DNA of 64,000 nt, from positions 4,464,001 to 4,528,000 of the forward strand of contig OZ252253.1 of the NCBI GenBank assembly GCA_965249775.1, in the 5' to 3' direction. Every line of letters starts with the position of its first letter. Within the stretch, counting starts at the first letter, position 1. A program made the translations under genes and the position numbers. The DNA comes from UBA822 sp965249775. Its GTDB lineage: Bacteria; Gemmatimonadota; Gemmatimonadetes; Longimicrobiales; Gaopeijiaceae. The notes under the pieces were generated by a model. That model saw only the letters and a program-made list of their open reading frames with translations. It was not told where the DNA came from and ran no database searches. This document shows, piece after piece, positions 17,069-25,945 of the stretch.

Positions 17069-18349
17069 GTGGCTCCAACGGATGGACTCTGGGGCCGGGC
17101 GCAAGCTGTAATCCCCGGTGGTGTGAACTCTCCCGTGCGCTCTTTCCGTTCTGTGGGAGGGGAGCCGTTCTTCGTGGAGCGTGGGGAGGGCGCCTACCTC
17201 TACGACACCGAGGGTCGCCGCTACGCGGACTACGTCTTGAGTTGGGGCCCCCTCATCCTCGGCCATGCCCATCCCGTGGTCACGGAGGCGGTGGCACTGC
17301 AGCTCCGCCGGGGCACATCGTACGGTGCCCCGACGGAGGCCGAGGTGGAACTGGCGGAGCGCATCGTCTGTCTAGTGCCGACCGTGGAGATGGTCCGGCT
17401 CGTCAACAGCGGGACGGAGGCGACCATGACCGCACTCCGGCTCGCCCGGGCGGCCACCGGCCGTCCGCTGGTGTTGAAGTTCACGGGCTGCTATCACGGG
17501 CATGCGGATGCCTTTCTCGTCGCTGCAGGGAGTGGCGTGGCTACACTCGGGCTCCCGGACTCTCCCGGCGTTTCCGACTCGGTAGCAGCCGAGACTCTGG
17601 TGCTTCCCTTCAACGACCTCGCCGCGGTCGAGACGCTGTTCGACGCGAGGGGGGATGACATCTCCAGCGTCTTCGTCGAGCCCGTGGTCGGCAACTCAGG
17701 GTTGATTCCGCCCGTCACCGGATTCTTGGAGGGCCTGCGCGCCGTAACCGAACGGCACGGCACGCTTTTGGTCTTCGATGAAGTCATGACCGGGTTCCGA
17801 GTGGCGTTGGGGGGCGCACAAGAGCGATACGGGATCGAGCCCGATCTTACGACGCTGGGCAAGGTCATCGGAGGTGGGCTGCCCGTCGGGGCCTTCGGTG
17901 GCCGACGGGACCTCATGGAACAGATCGCTCCTGCCGGGCCCGTGTACCAGGCCGGCACACTGTCTGGGAATCCGCTTGCGACGGCTGCCGGAAACGCTCA
18001 GCTCCGCTACCTCGAAGAGGAGGACCCGTTCGACGACCTGGCCCGCGCTGCCGAGCGACTGTCGTCTGGCATCGTGTCGGCGCTGACCGAAGCGGGGATC
18101 CCGGCCACCGGCTGTTCCGTCGGATCGATGTGGGGCGTGTTTTTCAGACAGGAGTCCGTCCGTTCCTTCGAGGAGGCTCAGGGCGCAGACCTCGACACGT
18201 TTCGGGCGTTCCATCGGGCGTGCCTCGATCGCGGCGTGTTTCTTGCGCCTTCTCCCTTCGAGGCCGGGTTCGTGTCCACGGCGCATACGCCCGGCGTCAT
18301 CGACGAGACTCTCGAAGTCGTGGGGGCGGCCGCCCTCGAGGTCTCGTGA
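17069..18349 (+). CDS. hemL: Glutamate-1-semialdehyde 2,1-aminomutase
   Basis: The 426-residue protein (GTG start) contains VIPGGVNSPVRSFRSVGGEP, the NSGTEATMTALRLAR cofactor-binding segment, YHGHADAFLV, VFDEVMTGFRVALGGAQ and the PLP lysine Lys265 in TTLGKVIGGGLPVGAFGG. It converts glutamate-1-semialdehyde to 5-aminolevulinate, the C5 entry to heme. hemW, a heme-related radical-SAM protein, is encoded at 33706 but is not linked. The start is supported by a GGTGGAAAG ribosome-site-like stretch. Confidence 0.96.
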   Translation: MAPTDGLWGRAQAVIPGGVNSPVRSFRSVGGEPFFVERGEGAYLYDTEGRRYADYVLSWGPLILGHAHPVVTEAVALQLRRGTSYGAPTEAEVELAERIVCLVPTVEMVRLVNSGTEATMTALRLARAATGRPLVLKFTGCYHGHADAFLVAAGSGVATLGLPDSPGVSDSVAAETLVLPFNDLAAVETLFDARGDDISSVFVEPVVGNSGLIPPVTGFLEGLRAVTERHGTLLVFDEVMTGFRVALGGAQERYGIEPDLTTLGKVIGGGLPVGAFGGRRDLMEQIAPAGPVYQAGTLSGNPLATAAGNAQLRYLEEEDPFDDLARAAERLSSGIVSALTEAGIPATGCSVGSMWGVFFRQESVRSFEEAQGADLDTFRAFHRACLDRGVFLAPSPFEAGFVSTAHTPGVIDETLEVVGAAALEVS

Positions 18350-18397
18350 CAAACTGAGAAGCGCCGATGAAGTCCTCGACATGGAGGTGAGGTTCGG

Positions 18398-19126
18398 ATG
18401 ATGATGAGGTGCGGGAGTGCGATGAGGATGGGGATGAGGTGCGGGAGTCCGATGAGGATGATCACTGCAGCGACGATGGCTGCCGTCGTCGTGACGTCAG
18501 TGGCGCCCTGCGAAGCACGGGCGCAGGATCTTGCCGACTACGACTACGAGAATCTCTCGTTCCGGGGGATCTCCCTCGACGTTGGGTATCTCTACGCCGA
18601 CAACGTCGAGGATACTCGGACCCTCGGAGTGCGATTCGATCTGGGGTTCCTCGGTCCTGGCTTCAGACTCATGCCGGGGGTGACGTACTGGGAGTCGCCA
18701 ATGGCGCAGACCCAGGTAGCTGAGTTCGAGACTCGACTCGGGACGCTCACGGAGGATCAGGGGGGGACCACTCCGCCGGGTGGTTTCGATCTCGGTGTCA
18801 TCGATCGAAGGGACATCGTTGTGGGCTTGGACGGCCATTACGTGTGGGCGGTGCCTCTGAACCTCTTCTTCTTCGCCGGAGTGGGCGTGTCCGCGCACTT
18901 CCTCAACGGCGCCGGTCCCGCGATCGACGGCACGTTCGTGGAGGATTTGCTGGACTCCGTGTCTGCAGGCTTCAACCTCCATGCGGGCTTGGAATTCCCG
19001 ATCACGCCTCGTGTGCGCATCTTTGGAGGATCCAAGGTCGAAGTCCTCGGCGATCTCAACTATATCGAGTTTCGGGGAGGGCTCACCTTCATCTGGGGCG
19101 GATTGGAGGAGGGGGAGGACCGGTGA
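18398..19126 (+). CDS. Putative secreted outer-membrane beta-barrel-like protein
   Basis: The 242-residue product has a long N-terminal region rich in Met/Arg, then a hydrophobic core (TAATMAAVVVTSV) and a likely cleavage after ARA before QDLADYDY. The mature part alternates polar and aromatic residues (GISLDVGYLYADN, GVRFDLGFLGPGFR, LNLFFFAGVGVSAHF, IEFRGGLTFIWG), as in small outer-membrane barrels. No family is named. GGAGGTGAGG precedes the ATG at 18398, but the shorter start at 18452 would give a more usual signal peptide. A 30-bp tandem duplication spans the start region. Confidence 0.75.
   Translation: MMMRCGSAMRMGMRCGSPMRMITAATMAAVVVTSVAPCEARAQDLADYDYENLSFRGISLDVGYLYADNVEDTRTLGVRFDLGFLGPGFRLMPGVTYWESPMAQTQVAEFETRLGTLTEDQGGTTPPGGFDLGVIDRRDIVVGLDGHYVWAVPLNLFFFAGVGVSAHFLNGAGPAIDGTFVEDLLDSVSAGFNLHAGLEFPITPRVRIFGGSKVEVLGDLNYIEFRGGLTFIWGGLEEGEDR
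18404..18463 (+). repeat. 30-bp tandem duplication at the start of the barrel-like gene
   Basis: Units 18404-18433 and 18434-18463 both read ATGAGGTGCGGGAGTSCGAT then GAGGATG, differing at only a few bases. The duplication adds ten residues (MRCGSxMRM) and several extra in-frame ATG codons before the signal sequence. Confidence 0.85.
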
Positions 19127-20154
19127 CGTCCGAGTCGGGGGACCACACTGTGCGCGTCGGCATACTTGGCGTTGGAGCGATCACCCAGGTCGTGCATCTC
19201 CCGATGTTTTCGGAGCGACCCGACGTCGATGTCATCGCCGTCTCCGATCCGGATACTCTGAAGGCTGAAGCGCTCGCCGCCCGTTTCCAGGTGCCGCGTG
19301 TCCAATCCGACGAGGAGATCCTGGCGGACGACGAGATCCAGGCTGCGGCGATCTGTACGCCGAATCATCTTCACGAGGCGCTCGCGGTCGAGGCCTTGGA
19401 GCGCGGCAAACACGTCCTGGTTGAAAAACCGCTCGCGATGAATGCAGAGGGCGTGCAGAGGGTATTGGACGCTGCGGCGGCCTCAGGGCGGCATCTCGCC
19501 GTCGGGATGAATCACCGATTCCGCCCGGACGTGGGGGCCCTCGCATCTTTCGTGGCCGGGGGCGAGCTGGGCGACCTCTATGCGGTGCGGGCCAACTCGC
19601 TCGCCCGAAAGATGCCCGCCGTGAGCTCCACGTGGAGGCAAAAGCCGGAGGAGGCGGGAGGAGGGGCGCTCATGGACCTGGGTGTCCCGATCCTGGATCT
19701 CGCATTCTGGCTCGCGGGTTATCCTCAGATCACTCGGGTGACCGCCGTGTTCCGGAGTGAAGAGGCCGACGTCGAGGAAGCGGCCACCGTGTTCGCCGTG
19801 TCCGAGTCCGGCATCGCGTTCAGCGTCGAGGTGAGTTGGAACCTCTTCGCCGACTCGGACCGTCACCACTGTCGTGTGATGGGCACCGAGGGTTCGGGCT
19901 CTCTGCCTCCGCTGGACATTCACAAGCAACTTGGGGGACGGCCCATGGACGTGACGCCGCGCCAACCCAAGGCCCGGGGTGGCGAGAACCGATTCCAAAA
20001 CGCCTATCGTCGTCTCTTGGATCAGTTCGTACGGGCGGTTCTTGGTAAGAGTGACGTGCCCGCGCCGGTCGAGCAGGTCCACCTGATGGAGGTCATCGCG
20101 GCGGCGTATCGATCGGCCGACGAGGGCCGGGAGATCCAGCTTGGCGAGGGCTGA
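19123..20154 (+). CDS. Gfo/Idh/MocA-family NAD(P)-dependent oxidoreductase
   Basis: The 343-residue protein starts with a Rossmann fold (VRVGILGVGAITQVVHLPMF), then CTPNHLHEALAVEAL and the family hallmark EKP (Glu101-Lys102-Pro103). The C-terminal half carries the alpha/beta domain with GGGALMDLGVPILDL. Members oxidise or reduce sugars, inositols and related compounds; the substrate cannot be read. The GTG at 19123 overlaps the stop of the upstream gene, and the long frame reaching back to 18844 is a shadow. It overlaps the DUF4105 gene by 14 bases. Confidence 0.9.
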   Translation: MTSESGDHTVRVGILGVGAITQVVHLPMFSERPDVDVIAVSDPDTLKAEALAARFQVPRVQSDEEILADDEIQAAAICTPNHLHEALAVEALERGKHVLVEKPLAMNAEGVQRVLDAAAASGRHLAVGMNHRFRPDVGALASFVAGGELGDLYAVRANSLARKMPAVSSTWRQKPEEAGGGALMDLGVPILDLAFWLAGYPQITRVTAVFRSEEADVEEAATVFAVSESGIAFSVEVSWNLFADSDRHHCRVMGTEGSGSLPPLDIHKQLGGRPMDVTPRQPKARGGENRFQNAYRRLLDQFVRAVLGKSDVPAPVEQVHLMEVIAAAYRSADEGREIQLGEG

Positions 20155-21475
20155 GTACTTAGCGCTCGCGGTGTGGGTCGCCGTGGCGGGTTCGGCTCCG
20201 CTAGAGGCCCAAGGCGGGGCGGGCGCGCCGCCTAGTGGGGCACCGCCCATTGGGGCAACGCCTGGTGTCGAGGCGGATGCCACGTCCGGCTCCCACCTCG
20301 AGGTCTTCCTGATGACGATCGGCCCCGGGGACGCCGTCTGGGAACGCTTCAGCCACAATGCTCTCGTCATTCGAGATGATCGTGCTCAAACGGAGGTCGC
20401 GTACAACTGGGGGATCTTCGACGACCACGACGCGGACTTTTACCCCCGTCTGGCGCGAGGCCGTATGCTGTACTCCATGCAGGGCTACATTGCCTCGAGC
20501 TTGGTCGACGCGTACCGCCGGGCAAACCGGGATGTGTGGGTCCAAACTGTGAATCTCACGCCCGCCGAGCGCCTCGAAGTGCAAGCGTTGGTACAGGAAC
20601 TGGACACCGAGGCCAACCGCTACTATCGCTACGACTACTATCGGGACAACTGCTCCACTCGGGTGCGCGACGTGCTGGATCGTGTCCTCGGGGGACAGAT
20701 CCGCGCAGCGACCGAAGATACGGATACCGGAACGACGTATCGTTGGCACACCGCGCGCTTGCTTCAGTCCGTGCCTGCATCCTACGCCGGAATCCAATTC
20801 GTGGTCGGGAATCGCGGGGACGAGACCATCTCCGCCTGGGAGGAAATGTTCCTCCCGCTGCGGCTCAAAGAGCATCTGGACGGAGTCCGGATCGTGAATG
20901 CGGAGGGAGAGTCGAGTCCCCTACTCGGTGAAGCCGTCCAAGTTGTCGAGGCCGACCGTGACCCCGTGCCACTGGCTGCCCCCGACTTGGTGTTTCCCTT
21001 GCTCCTGTTGGGCGCGGCGCTTGGTGCGTTCTTCGCCGGTTTGGGTTGGGTGGCCGGTGAAGGGAGGCGGTGGGGCCGCTGGGTCCTCGCCCTTTCGGGA
21101 GCCGCCTGGAGCATTGGGGTGGGTTTGCCGGGTACGGCGCTGCTCTTGTCGTGGTTCTTGACCGATCACGTATTCTGGGGGCTGAACGAGAACGTACTCC
21201 AGGCGAACCCCATCTCACTCCTGCTGGCGGGCGTGTTGGTGGTCGTGCTCGTTCGGGAGGCCTTGAACCGGACCGAGGGCCGGGCCGGAGTCTGGGCCGG
21301 TCTCCGCGTCGATGCTGTGGCCAAGGTGGTGGGCGGTGTGGCAATCACCGGACTCTTCGTTCAGGTGCTTCCGGGGTTCGATCAGGTCAATGGTGAGGTT
21401 CTGGCGGTTCTGCTTCCAGCCCACGTGGGACTTGCCTGGGGTGTGCTTCGGGCGTGGCCGCCCTCCATGGCGTGA
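20141..21475 (+). CDS. DUF4105-domain membrane protein
   Basis: The 444-residue product begins with a signal-like helix (LALAVWVAVAGSAPLEAQ) from a TTG start overlapping the previous gene. Residues about 45-260 resemble DUF4105: GPGDAVWERFSHNALVIRD, YNWGIFDD, RGRMLYSMQGY and YDYYRDNCSTRVRDVLDRVL, with a conserved-looking Asp-Asn-Cys. The C-terminal third has five or so membrane helices. DUF4105 proteins are thought to be related to papain-like or NlpC-like folds; activity is unproven. It overlaps lnt by 22 bases. Confidence 0.8.
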   Translation: MARAEYLALAVWVAVAGSAPLEAQGGAGAPPSGAPPIGATPGVEADATSGSHLEVFLMTIGPGDAVWERFSHNALVIRDDRAQTEVAYNWGIFDDHDADFYPRLARGRMLYSMQGYIASSLVDAYRRANRDVWVQTVNLTPAERLEVQALVQELDTEANRYYRYDYYRDNCSTRVRDVLDRVLGGQIRAATEDTDTGTTYRWHTARLLQSVPASYAGIQFVVGNRGDETISAWEEMFLPLRLKEHLDGVRIVNAEGESSPLLGEAVQVVEADRDPVPLAAPDLVFPLLLLGAALGAFFAGLGWVAGEGRRWGRWVLALSGAAWSIGVGLPGTALLLSWFLTDHVFWGLNENVLQANPISLLLAGVLVVVLVREALNRTEGRAGVWAGLRVDAVAKVVGGVAITGLFVQVLPGFDQVNGEVLAVLLPAHVGLAWGVLRAWPPSMA

Positions 21476-23058
21476 TTCCGGAGCGCGGCGACCGGCTGCT
21501 TCCGGCCCTATCGGCCCTCTTGGCGGTCATCGCCTTTCCTCCGTTCCATCTGTTGATCCCGTCGTTCGTCGCGCTCGTGCCGCTGGCGGTCTGGGTGGCC
21601 GACCAGAATGACGAGTCGGATGCCTCCGGAGGGGGTGGTTCCGGACGGGTGTTCCGGGGCGGCCTCTGGTTTGGTGTGCTCTACTTCGGGCTGCTCCTGT
21701 ACTGGATGCCTTTGGCCCTGGCGGCCTTCACGTGGTGGGCCGTCCCCGCCTATGTGACCGTAGTCATCGTCTTGGCGCTTGGCGCTGGAGGCTTCACCTG
21801 GGCGCTCCGTCGTCTGACTCATCACCGCGGAATCCCTCTTTGGCTGGCATTGCCGTTGACGTGGACGGCGCTCGAATGGCTGCGTGCCCATGCACCCGGA
21901 GGCCTGGCCTTTCCGTGGTTGGGGCTCGGAACCTCTCTCACGGGCTACCCCGAAATCGTGGGCGCCGCCGAATTGGTCGGTGCGCGCGGGATCACGCTGT
22001 GGCTCGCTCTTCTCAATGGGTTGATGGCCGAAGCCGTCCTGGCCGCACGGGCACCGCGCGGAGCCCGCGTTTCGGCTCGTTGGGTGGTGGCCTTCGCAAC
22101 AGTGTTGGCTGTGCCCGCCGCTTGGGGATATTGGCGGGCCAGCGCGCTTCCCGTCCGGACCGTCGGCGATGTCGCGGTGGTGCAACCCAACGTTGCTGCG
22201 CAGTTCAGGTTGGAGGGAGCCACCAGTAACGACAGCACCGCGGCATCCTTGACGCGTCTACTTCCCGAGATCGACGGGTTCTCTCCCACCCCGGACCTCG
22301 TTGTGTGGCCAGAGATGACGTTCTTCGGGCCGATCGAATCCGACGAGTCCCTACGGGACCGGGTCCTGGCGATGACGGAGGAATGGACGGCGCCGGTCGT
22401 CTTCGGCGGGCTCGGGGAGGGCGAAGCCCCGGGCGGTGATCCGATCCCGCTGAACTCCGCCTTCATCACGGGACGGGATGGACGGCTGACGGATTTCCGT
22501 TACGACAAACACCGCCTCGTGCCCCTGGTCGAGGGCCTCCCGTTCAACCGGGGAGGGTGGAGGGAGGGGCGCACCGAGGTCGACTCCTACGGGAGAGGCG
22601 TGGGTTGGCCTCTTGGCCGCATGGCGGATGGCGCCCGATTCGGCATTCTCATTTGCTACGAGTCCATCTACTCCGGCCATGTGAGCCGTTTTCGGCTGGA
22701 AGGGGCAGACTTCTTCTTGAACCTCACAAACGACGGGTGGTTCGGGAGGGAACCATGGTATACCAGGACCGCGGCGCTTTGGCAGCACCCGGCGCATCTG
22801 GTCATGAGGGCGATCGAGCATCGCGTCGGGATCGCGAGGGCGGCCAATACGGGTTTCTCACTCTTTGTCGACCCAGTCGGACGGATCTACGGCCGGACCG
22901 AGCTGTTTCAGGCCGTCGTCCGTAGCGAGACGATCTACACGACCGACGTCCGAACCTGGTACACGCGTACCGGAGACGTGGCCGGATGGACAGCGCTGCT
23001 CTTGACCCTCGCGTTGGTCGCGATACCTGCTCGCCGGCGTCCGAGTCGGCCCGCTTGA
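21454..23058 (+). CDS. lnt: Apolipoprotein N-acyltransferase
   Basis: The 534-residue protein has several N-terminal membrane helices followed by a nitrilase-fold periplasmic domain with the expected triad: Glu287 (VVWPEMTFF), Lys352 (YDKHRLVPL) and Cys401 (LICYES), then NLTNDGWFG and a final helix. It adds the third acyl chain to lipoproteins in the inner membrane, the step before LolA-dependent export. Length matches the family. The GTG at 21454 overlaps the DUF4105 gene. A strong promoter for the next gene begins inside the last codons. Confidence 0.95.
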   Translation: MAALHGVIPERGDRLLPALSALLAVIAFPPFHLLIPSFVALVPLAVWVADQNDESDASGGGGSGRVFRGGLWFGVLYFGLLLYWMPLALAAFTWWAVPAYVTVVIVLALGAGGFTWALRRLTHHRGIPLWLALPLTWTALEWLRAHAPGGLAFPWLGLGTSLTGYPEIVGAAELVGARGITLWLALLNGLMAEAVLAARAPRGARVSARWVVAFATVLAVPAAWGYWRASALPVRTVGDVAVVQPNVAAQFRLEGATSNDSTAASLTRLLPEIDGFSPTPDLVVWPEMTFFGPIESDESLRDRVLAMTEEWTAPVVFGGLGEGEAPGGDPIPLNSAFITGRDGRLTDFRYDKHRLVPLVEGLPFNRGGWREGRTEVDSYGRGVGWPLGRMADGARFGILICYESIYSGHVSRFRLEGADFFLNLTNDGWFGREPWYTRTAALWQHPAHLVMRAIEHRVGIARAANTGFSLFVDPVGRIYGRTELFQAVVRSETIYTTDVRTWYTRTGDVAGWTALLLTLALVAIPARRRPSRPA

Positions 23059-23083
23059 ACTCGCTTGCGGCAATTTTTATATT
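23055..23083 (+). promoter_or_regulatory. Candidate sigma-70-type promoter of the rpmE-prfA-prmC operon
   Basis: TTGAAC (23055-23060) and TATATT (23078-23083) are separated by exactly 17 bases in an AT-rich patch that stands out from its GC-rich surroundings, 80 bases before rpmE. Confidence 0.6.
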
Positions 23084-23163
23084 CCCCCGGCTGAAGAGCG
23101 GGCTCCCGAGTTGAGCATCGATCAAGACTCGAGCCTACTCTTCATTGATTCCGGAGATGGGTC

Positions 23164-23370
23164 ATGAAAAAGGGTATCCACCCCGACTATATGTCGGCCA
23201 GGGTCACGTGCTCGTGCGGGCATACGTTCGAGACCATGGCCACGCAGCCGGAGGTTCACACAGACATCTGCTCCGTGTGCCATCCGTTCTATACGGGTAA
23301 ACAGCGCCTTGTGGACACCGCCGGACGGGTTGAGCGCTTCAAGCAGAAGTACGACAAAATCAGTTCGTAG
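23164..23370 (+). CDS. rpmE: Ribosomal protein bL31, zinc-binding type
   Basis: The 68-residue protein starts MKKGIHPDYMSARVTCSCGH and has Cys16, Cys18, Cys36 and Cys39, the zinc set of the C+ form of L31. It also has the HPFYTGKQRLVDTAGRVERF signature. It is part of the large ribosomal subunit. GGAGATGGGTC precedes the ATG. The cluster with prfA and prmC is common in bacteria and joins a ribosomal protein to the termination machinery. Confidence 0.97.
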   Translation: MKKGIHPDYMSARVTCSCGHTFETMATQPEVHTDICSVCHPFYTGKQRLVDTAGRVERFKQKYDKISS

Positions 23371-23388
23371 ATCGGGCCGAGGCCCGAT
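23371..23388 (+). other. GC-rich hairpin between rpmE and prfA
   Basis: ATCGGGCC (23371-23378) and GGCCCGAT (23381-23388) are perfect complements with a GA spacer, starting right after the rpmE stop. No T run follows, so it is probably not a terminator. It occupies the place where a prfA ribosome site would be and could control prfA translation or protect the rpmE message. Confidence 0.6.
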
Positions 23389-23394
23389 TCGCCT

Positions 23395-24507
23395 ATGAAT
23401 AACCCCGGAGGGGCCGATCCGCGGCTCCTCGAACGCCTCCGCGAAGTTCAGCAGCGTTTCCAGGGCGTGAACGAGTCGCTGGCTAGCCCGGACGTCGTCC
23501 AGGATGTCGATCGCCTCAGAGTCCTTGGGCGGGAACGCGCCGAGCTCGAGCCTGTGGTCCGTGCAGCCGAGGAGCTACTCGGCCTCGTGGAGGAGTACGA
23601 GGGTGCCGTGGAGCTGCTTCACGAGGCCTCCGACCAGGACTTCCGTGATCTGGCCGGGGAGGAGGTCACTTCTCTCGAAGCTCGCATCGAGTCTGTGGGG
23701 GCCGCCGCGCGCCTCCTCCTCATCCCCAAGGATCCTCTAGACGATCGCGCCGCTGTAGTTGAGATCCGGGCAGGAACAGGGGGAGACGAGGCGGGGATGT
23801 TCGCCAAGGATCTTTTCCGCATGTACCAGCGAGCGGCCGAGCGTGGGGGTTGGACCATCGAGCTGATGAGCCTCTCTGAGGGCATCCCGGGGTCCATCAA
23901 GGAGGTCATCTTCACGGTCCGGGGCAAAGGCGTGTATGGACGCCTCCGCTACGAGTCGGGAGTCCACCGTGTCCAACGTGTGCCGGAGACGGAGAGTCAG
24001 GGCAGGATCCACACATCTGCGGCGACGGTGGCGGTCCTGCCCGAGGCCGACGAGGTCGATCTCGCGATCGACCCAAAGGACCTACGGTACGATGTCTTTC
24101 GCTCCTCCGGACCGGGTGGTCAGTCCGTGAACACGACCGATTCGGCCGTGCGCATCACTCATATTCCGACCGGAACAGTCGTCTCCTGCCAGGATGAAAA
24201 GTCTCAGCACAAGAACAAGGCCAAGGCCCTCAAGGTGCTTCGAAGCCGCCTGCTGGATCAGAGAATCGCGGAGCAGGAAGCGGAGCGCTCCCGTCAACGG
24301 AGGGCACAGGTCGGAACGGGCGACCGCTCCGCCAAGATCCGGACGTACAATTTCCCTCAGAGCCGCGTCACCGACCACCGGATCAAGCTTACCGTCCACA
24401 CACTCGACCAGGTGTTGGATGGAGACCTGAACGACGTCATCGAGGCGCTCCGGCTGGCGGATCAGGAGGAACGGCTCCAGGGCGACACCGAAAGCAACAC
24501 CGAATGA
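23395..24507 (+). CDS. prfA: Peptide chain release factor 1
   Basis: The 370-residue protein carries GGQ at 241-243 (SSGPGGQSVNTTDSAVR), the glutamine methylated by PrmC. The RF1-type stop-codon motif is PET at 197-199 (RVPETESQGRIHTS), a PxT motif that reads UAA and UAG. Length is slightly above typical because of a loose N-terminus. It is followed by prmC with an ATGA overlap. No Shine-Dalgarno sequence is visible; the upstream hairpin suggests coupling to rpmE. Confidence 0.97.
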   Translation: MNNPGGADPRLLERLREVQQRFQGVNESLASPDVVQDVDRLRVLGRERAELEPVVRAAEELLGLVEEYEGAVELLHEASDQDFRDLAGEEVTSLEARIESVGAAARLLLIPKDPLDDRAAVVEIRAGTGGDEAGMFAKDLFRMYQRAAERGGWTIELMSLSEGIPGSIKEVIFTVRGKGVYGRLRYESGVHRVQRVPETESQGRIHTSAATVAVLPEADEVDLAIDPKDLRYDVFRSSGPGGQSVNTTDSAVRITHIPTGTVVSCQDEKSQHKNKAKALKVLRSRLLDQRIAEQEAERSRQRRAQVGTGDRSAKIRTYNFPQSRVTDHRIKLTVHTLDQVLDGDLNDVIEALRLADQEERLQGDTESNTE

Positions 24508-25448
24508 GCGGCTCCGGAGGGCTGGCCGAGCTGGAAAGGGACTCCGAGGTTGGAGCGACGGGTGTGTCGAAGGGGGGCGAGTCGTGGACGATCCTTCGGA
24601 TGATCCTTTGGAGCGCAGAGTACCTTACGGATAAGGGAGTGGAGGCGGGTCGCCTGGACGCCGAGTGGCTGCTCTCGGCGGCGTTGGGTGTCGACCGGCT
24701 CCAGCTCTACCTACAGTATGATCGTCCCTTGAGCTCCGAGGAGCGGGAAGCCTTCAAACCGCTTCTCCGTCGCCGCGCGAGCCGTGAGCCGCTACAGTAC
24801 ATCATCGGCCGGACGGGATTTCGGCAACTCGAGTTGAAGACGGATCCCCGCGTGCTGATCCCCCGTCCCGAGACCGAAGTGCTCGTCCAAGAGGTATTGG
24901 ATTGGGCGTCGAGTAGGGCAGGAAGCGTCGGACGGGTTTGGGACGTTGGGACCGGGACGGGCGCCGTGGCGCTTTCGCTCGCTGCCGAGGGAGCATGTGC
25001 GGGGGTCGTAGCTACAGACGTCTCGCCCGAGGCCCTCTCGGTGGCGGCGGAAAATGCGGAGCGCTACGACCCGAGCGGGCTCGTGGAGTTCCGGGAGGGC
25101 TCGCTCTTCGAACCGTTGGAGCAGGGGGAGGCCTTCGACGTCATCGTGTCGAATCCGCCTTACATAGCGGACGGCGAAAAGGGGGAGCTCCAGCCGGAGG
25201 TTCGCGATTGGGAGCCTCCGGAGGCCCTATTCGCGGGGGAAGACGGCTTGGATGTGATTCGGCAGCTAGTCACCGGAGCACCGGAGTGCTTGTTCGCAGG
25301 CGGCCTGCTTGCGCTCGAATGCGGCATCGGCCAAGCCCAGAATGTTGCCGCCGACATACGTGCGACCGGTGCGTTCGCGGCAGTCCGGATCCGGAACGAC
25401 CTGACCGGGCGCCCCCGGTTCGTGATGGCGGAGCGAGGGACCGTGTGA
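24504..25448 (+). CDS. prmC: Release factor glutamine methyltransferase
   Basis: The 314-residue protein has the PrmC plan: a helical N-terminal domain with RREPLQYIIGRTGF-like sequence (RRASREPLQYIIGRTGF), then a Rossmann SAM-binding domain (VWDVGTGTGAVALSLA). The catalytic NPPY sits at 217-220 (SNPPYIADGEKGEL). It methylates the glutamine of GGQ in release factors, fitting its position directly after prfA. About 25 extra N-terminal residues precede the usual start of homology, so the true start may be slightly downstream. A solo end of the dispersed repeat follows the stop. Confidence 0.95.
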   Translation: MSGSGGLAELERDSEVGATGVSKGGESWTILRMILWSAEYLTDKGVEAGRLDAEWLLSAALGVDRLQLYLQYDRPLSSEEREAFKPLLRRRASREPLQYIIGRTGFRQLELKTDPRVLIPRPETEVLVQEVLDWASSRAGSVGRVWDVGTGTGAVALSLAAEGACAGVVATDVSPEALSVAAENAERYDPSGLVEFREGSLFEPLEQGEAFDVIVSNPPYIADGEKGELQPEVRDWEPPEALFAGEDGLDVIRQLVTGAPECLFAGGLLALECGIGQAQNVAADIRATGAFAAVRIRNDLTGRPRFVMAERGTV

Positions 25449-25451
25449 GGA

Positions 25452-25477
25452 AGAAGGCTGTTGAAGGAGTACAGCGG
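25452..25477 (+). repeat. Solo left end of the dispersed element
   Basis: Twenty-six bases (AGAAGGCTGTTGAAGGAGTA then CAGCGG) match the left terminal arm of the element and then stop. It lies 3 bases after the prmC stop and 37 bases before the YlbF-like start. Confidence 0.75.
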
Positions 25478-25514
25478 TAAAGGGGACTCACATAATCATC
25501 ATTTGGCTACGGAA

Positions 25515-25877
25515 ATGTCGATGACGAGAATGATGGAGATGGCCAAGGATCTGGGGAAGCTTCTTGCCCAGACCGAAGAATACCAAGCGCTCAAAGAAAT
25601 GGTCTCGGGTTCCGGGGACGACCGGGAGTTGGCCGAGCTGCGAACGGAGCTAGAGGGTCTCGAAGGCCAGATAGAGGCCGCGCTACGTGGCGGGAATGAG
25701 CCAGATGAGGAGTTGAAAACCAAGTATGAAGCGGCTGTCGGACGCCTTCAGGCGAGTGCCACGTACCAACGGCTCGTTTCGGCACAGACGAACTTCGATA
25801 AGGTCCTGCTCAAGGTGAACCACACGATCCAGGAGGGGATCACCGAGGGCGCCGAGAGCAGGATCATCATGCCGTAA
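25515..25877 (+). CDS. YlbF/YmcA-family small helical protein
   Basis: From ATG 25515 (or 25521) the product has 120 residues, all helical and charged, with AKDLGKLLAQTEEYQALKEM near the start (split here at 20) and a C-terminal helix ATYQRLVSAQTNFDKVLLKV. This resembles YlbF-type proteins, which in Bacillus form the Y-complex acting with RNase Y. Here a partner RNase Y gene is not in the window, so the role is inferred only from family. An open TTG start at 25461 would begin inside the repeat end and is less likely. Confidence 0.75.
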   Translation: MSMTRMMEMAKDLGKLLAQTEEYQALKEMVSGSGDDRELAELRTELEGLEGQIEAALRGGNEPDEELKTKYEAAVGRLQASATYQRLVSAQTNFDKVLLKVNHTIQEGITEGAESRIIMP

Positions 25878-25945
25878 CGAATGAGGCGAGAACCAAGTGA
25901 TGGGGATGAGGGAGTGACGGGGGATTCGTGAAGAGGGCTTGAGGC

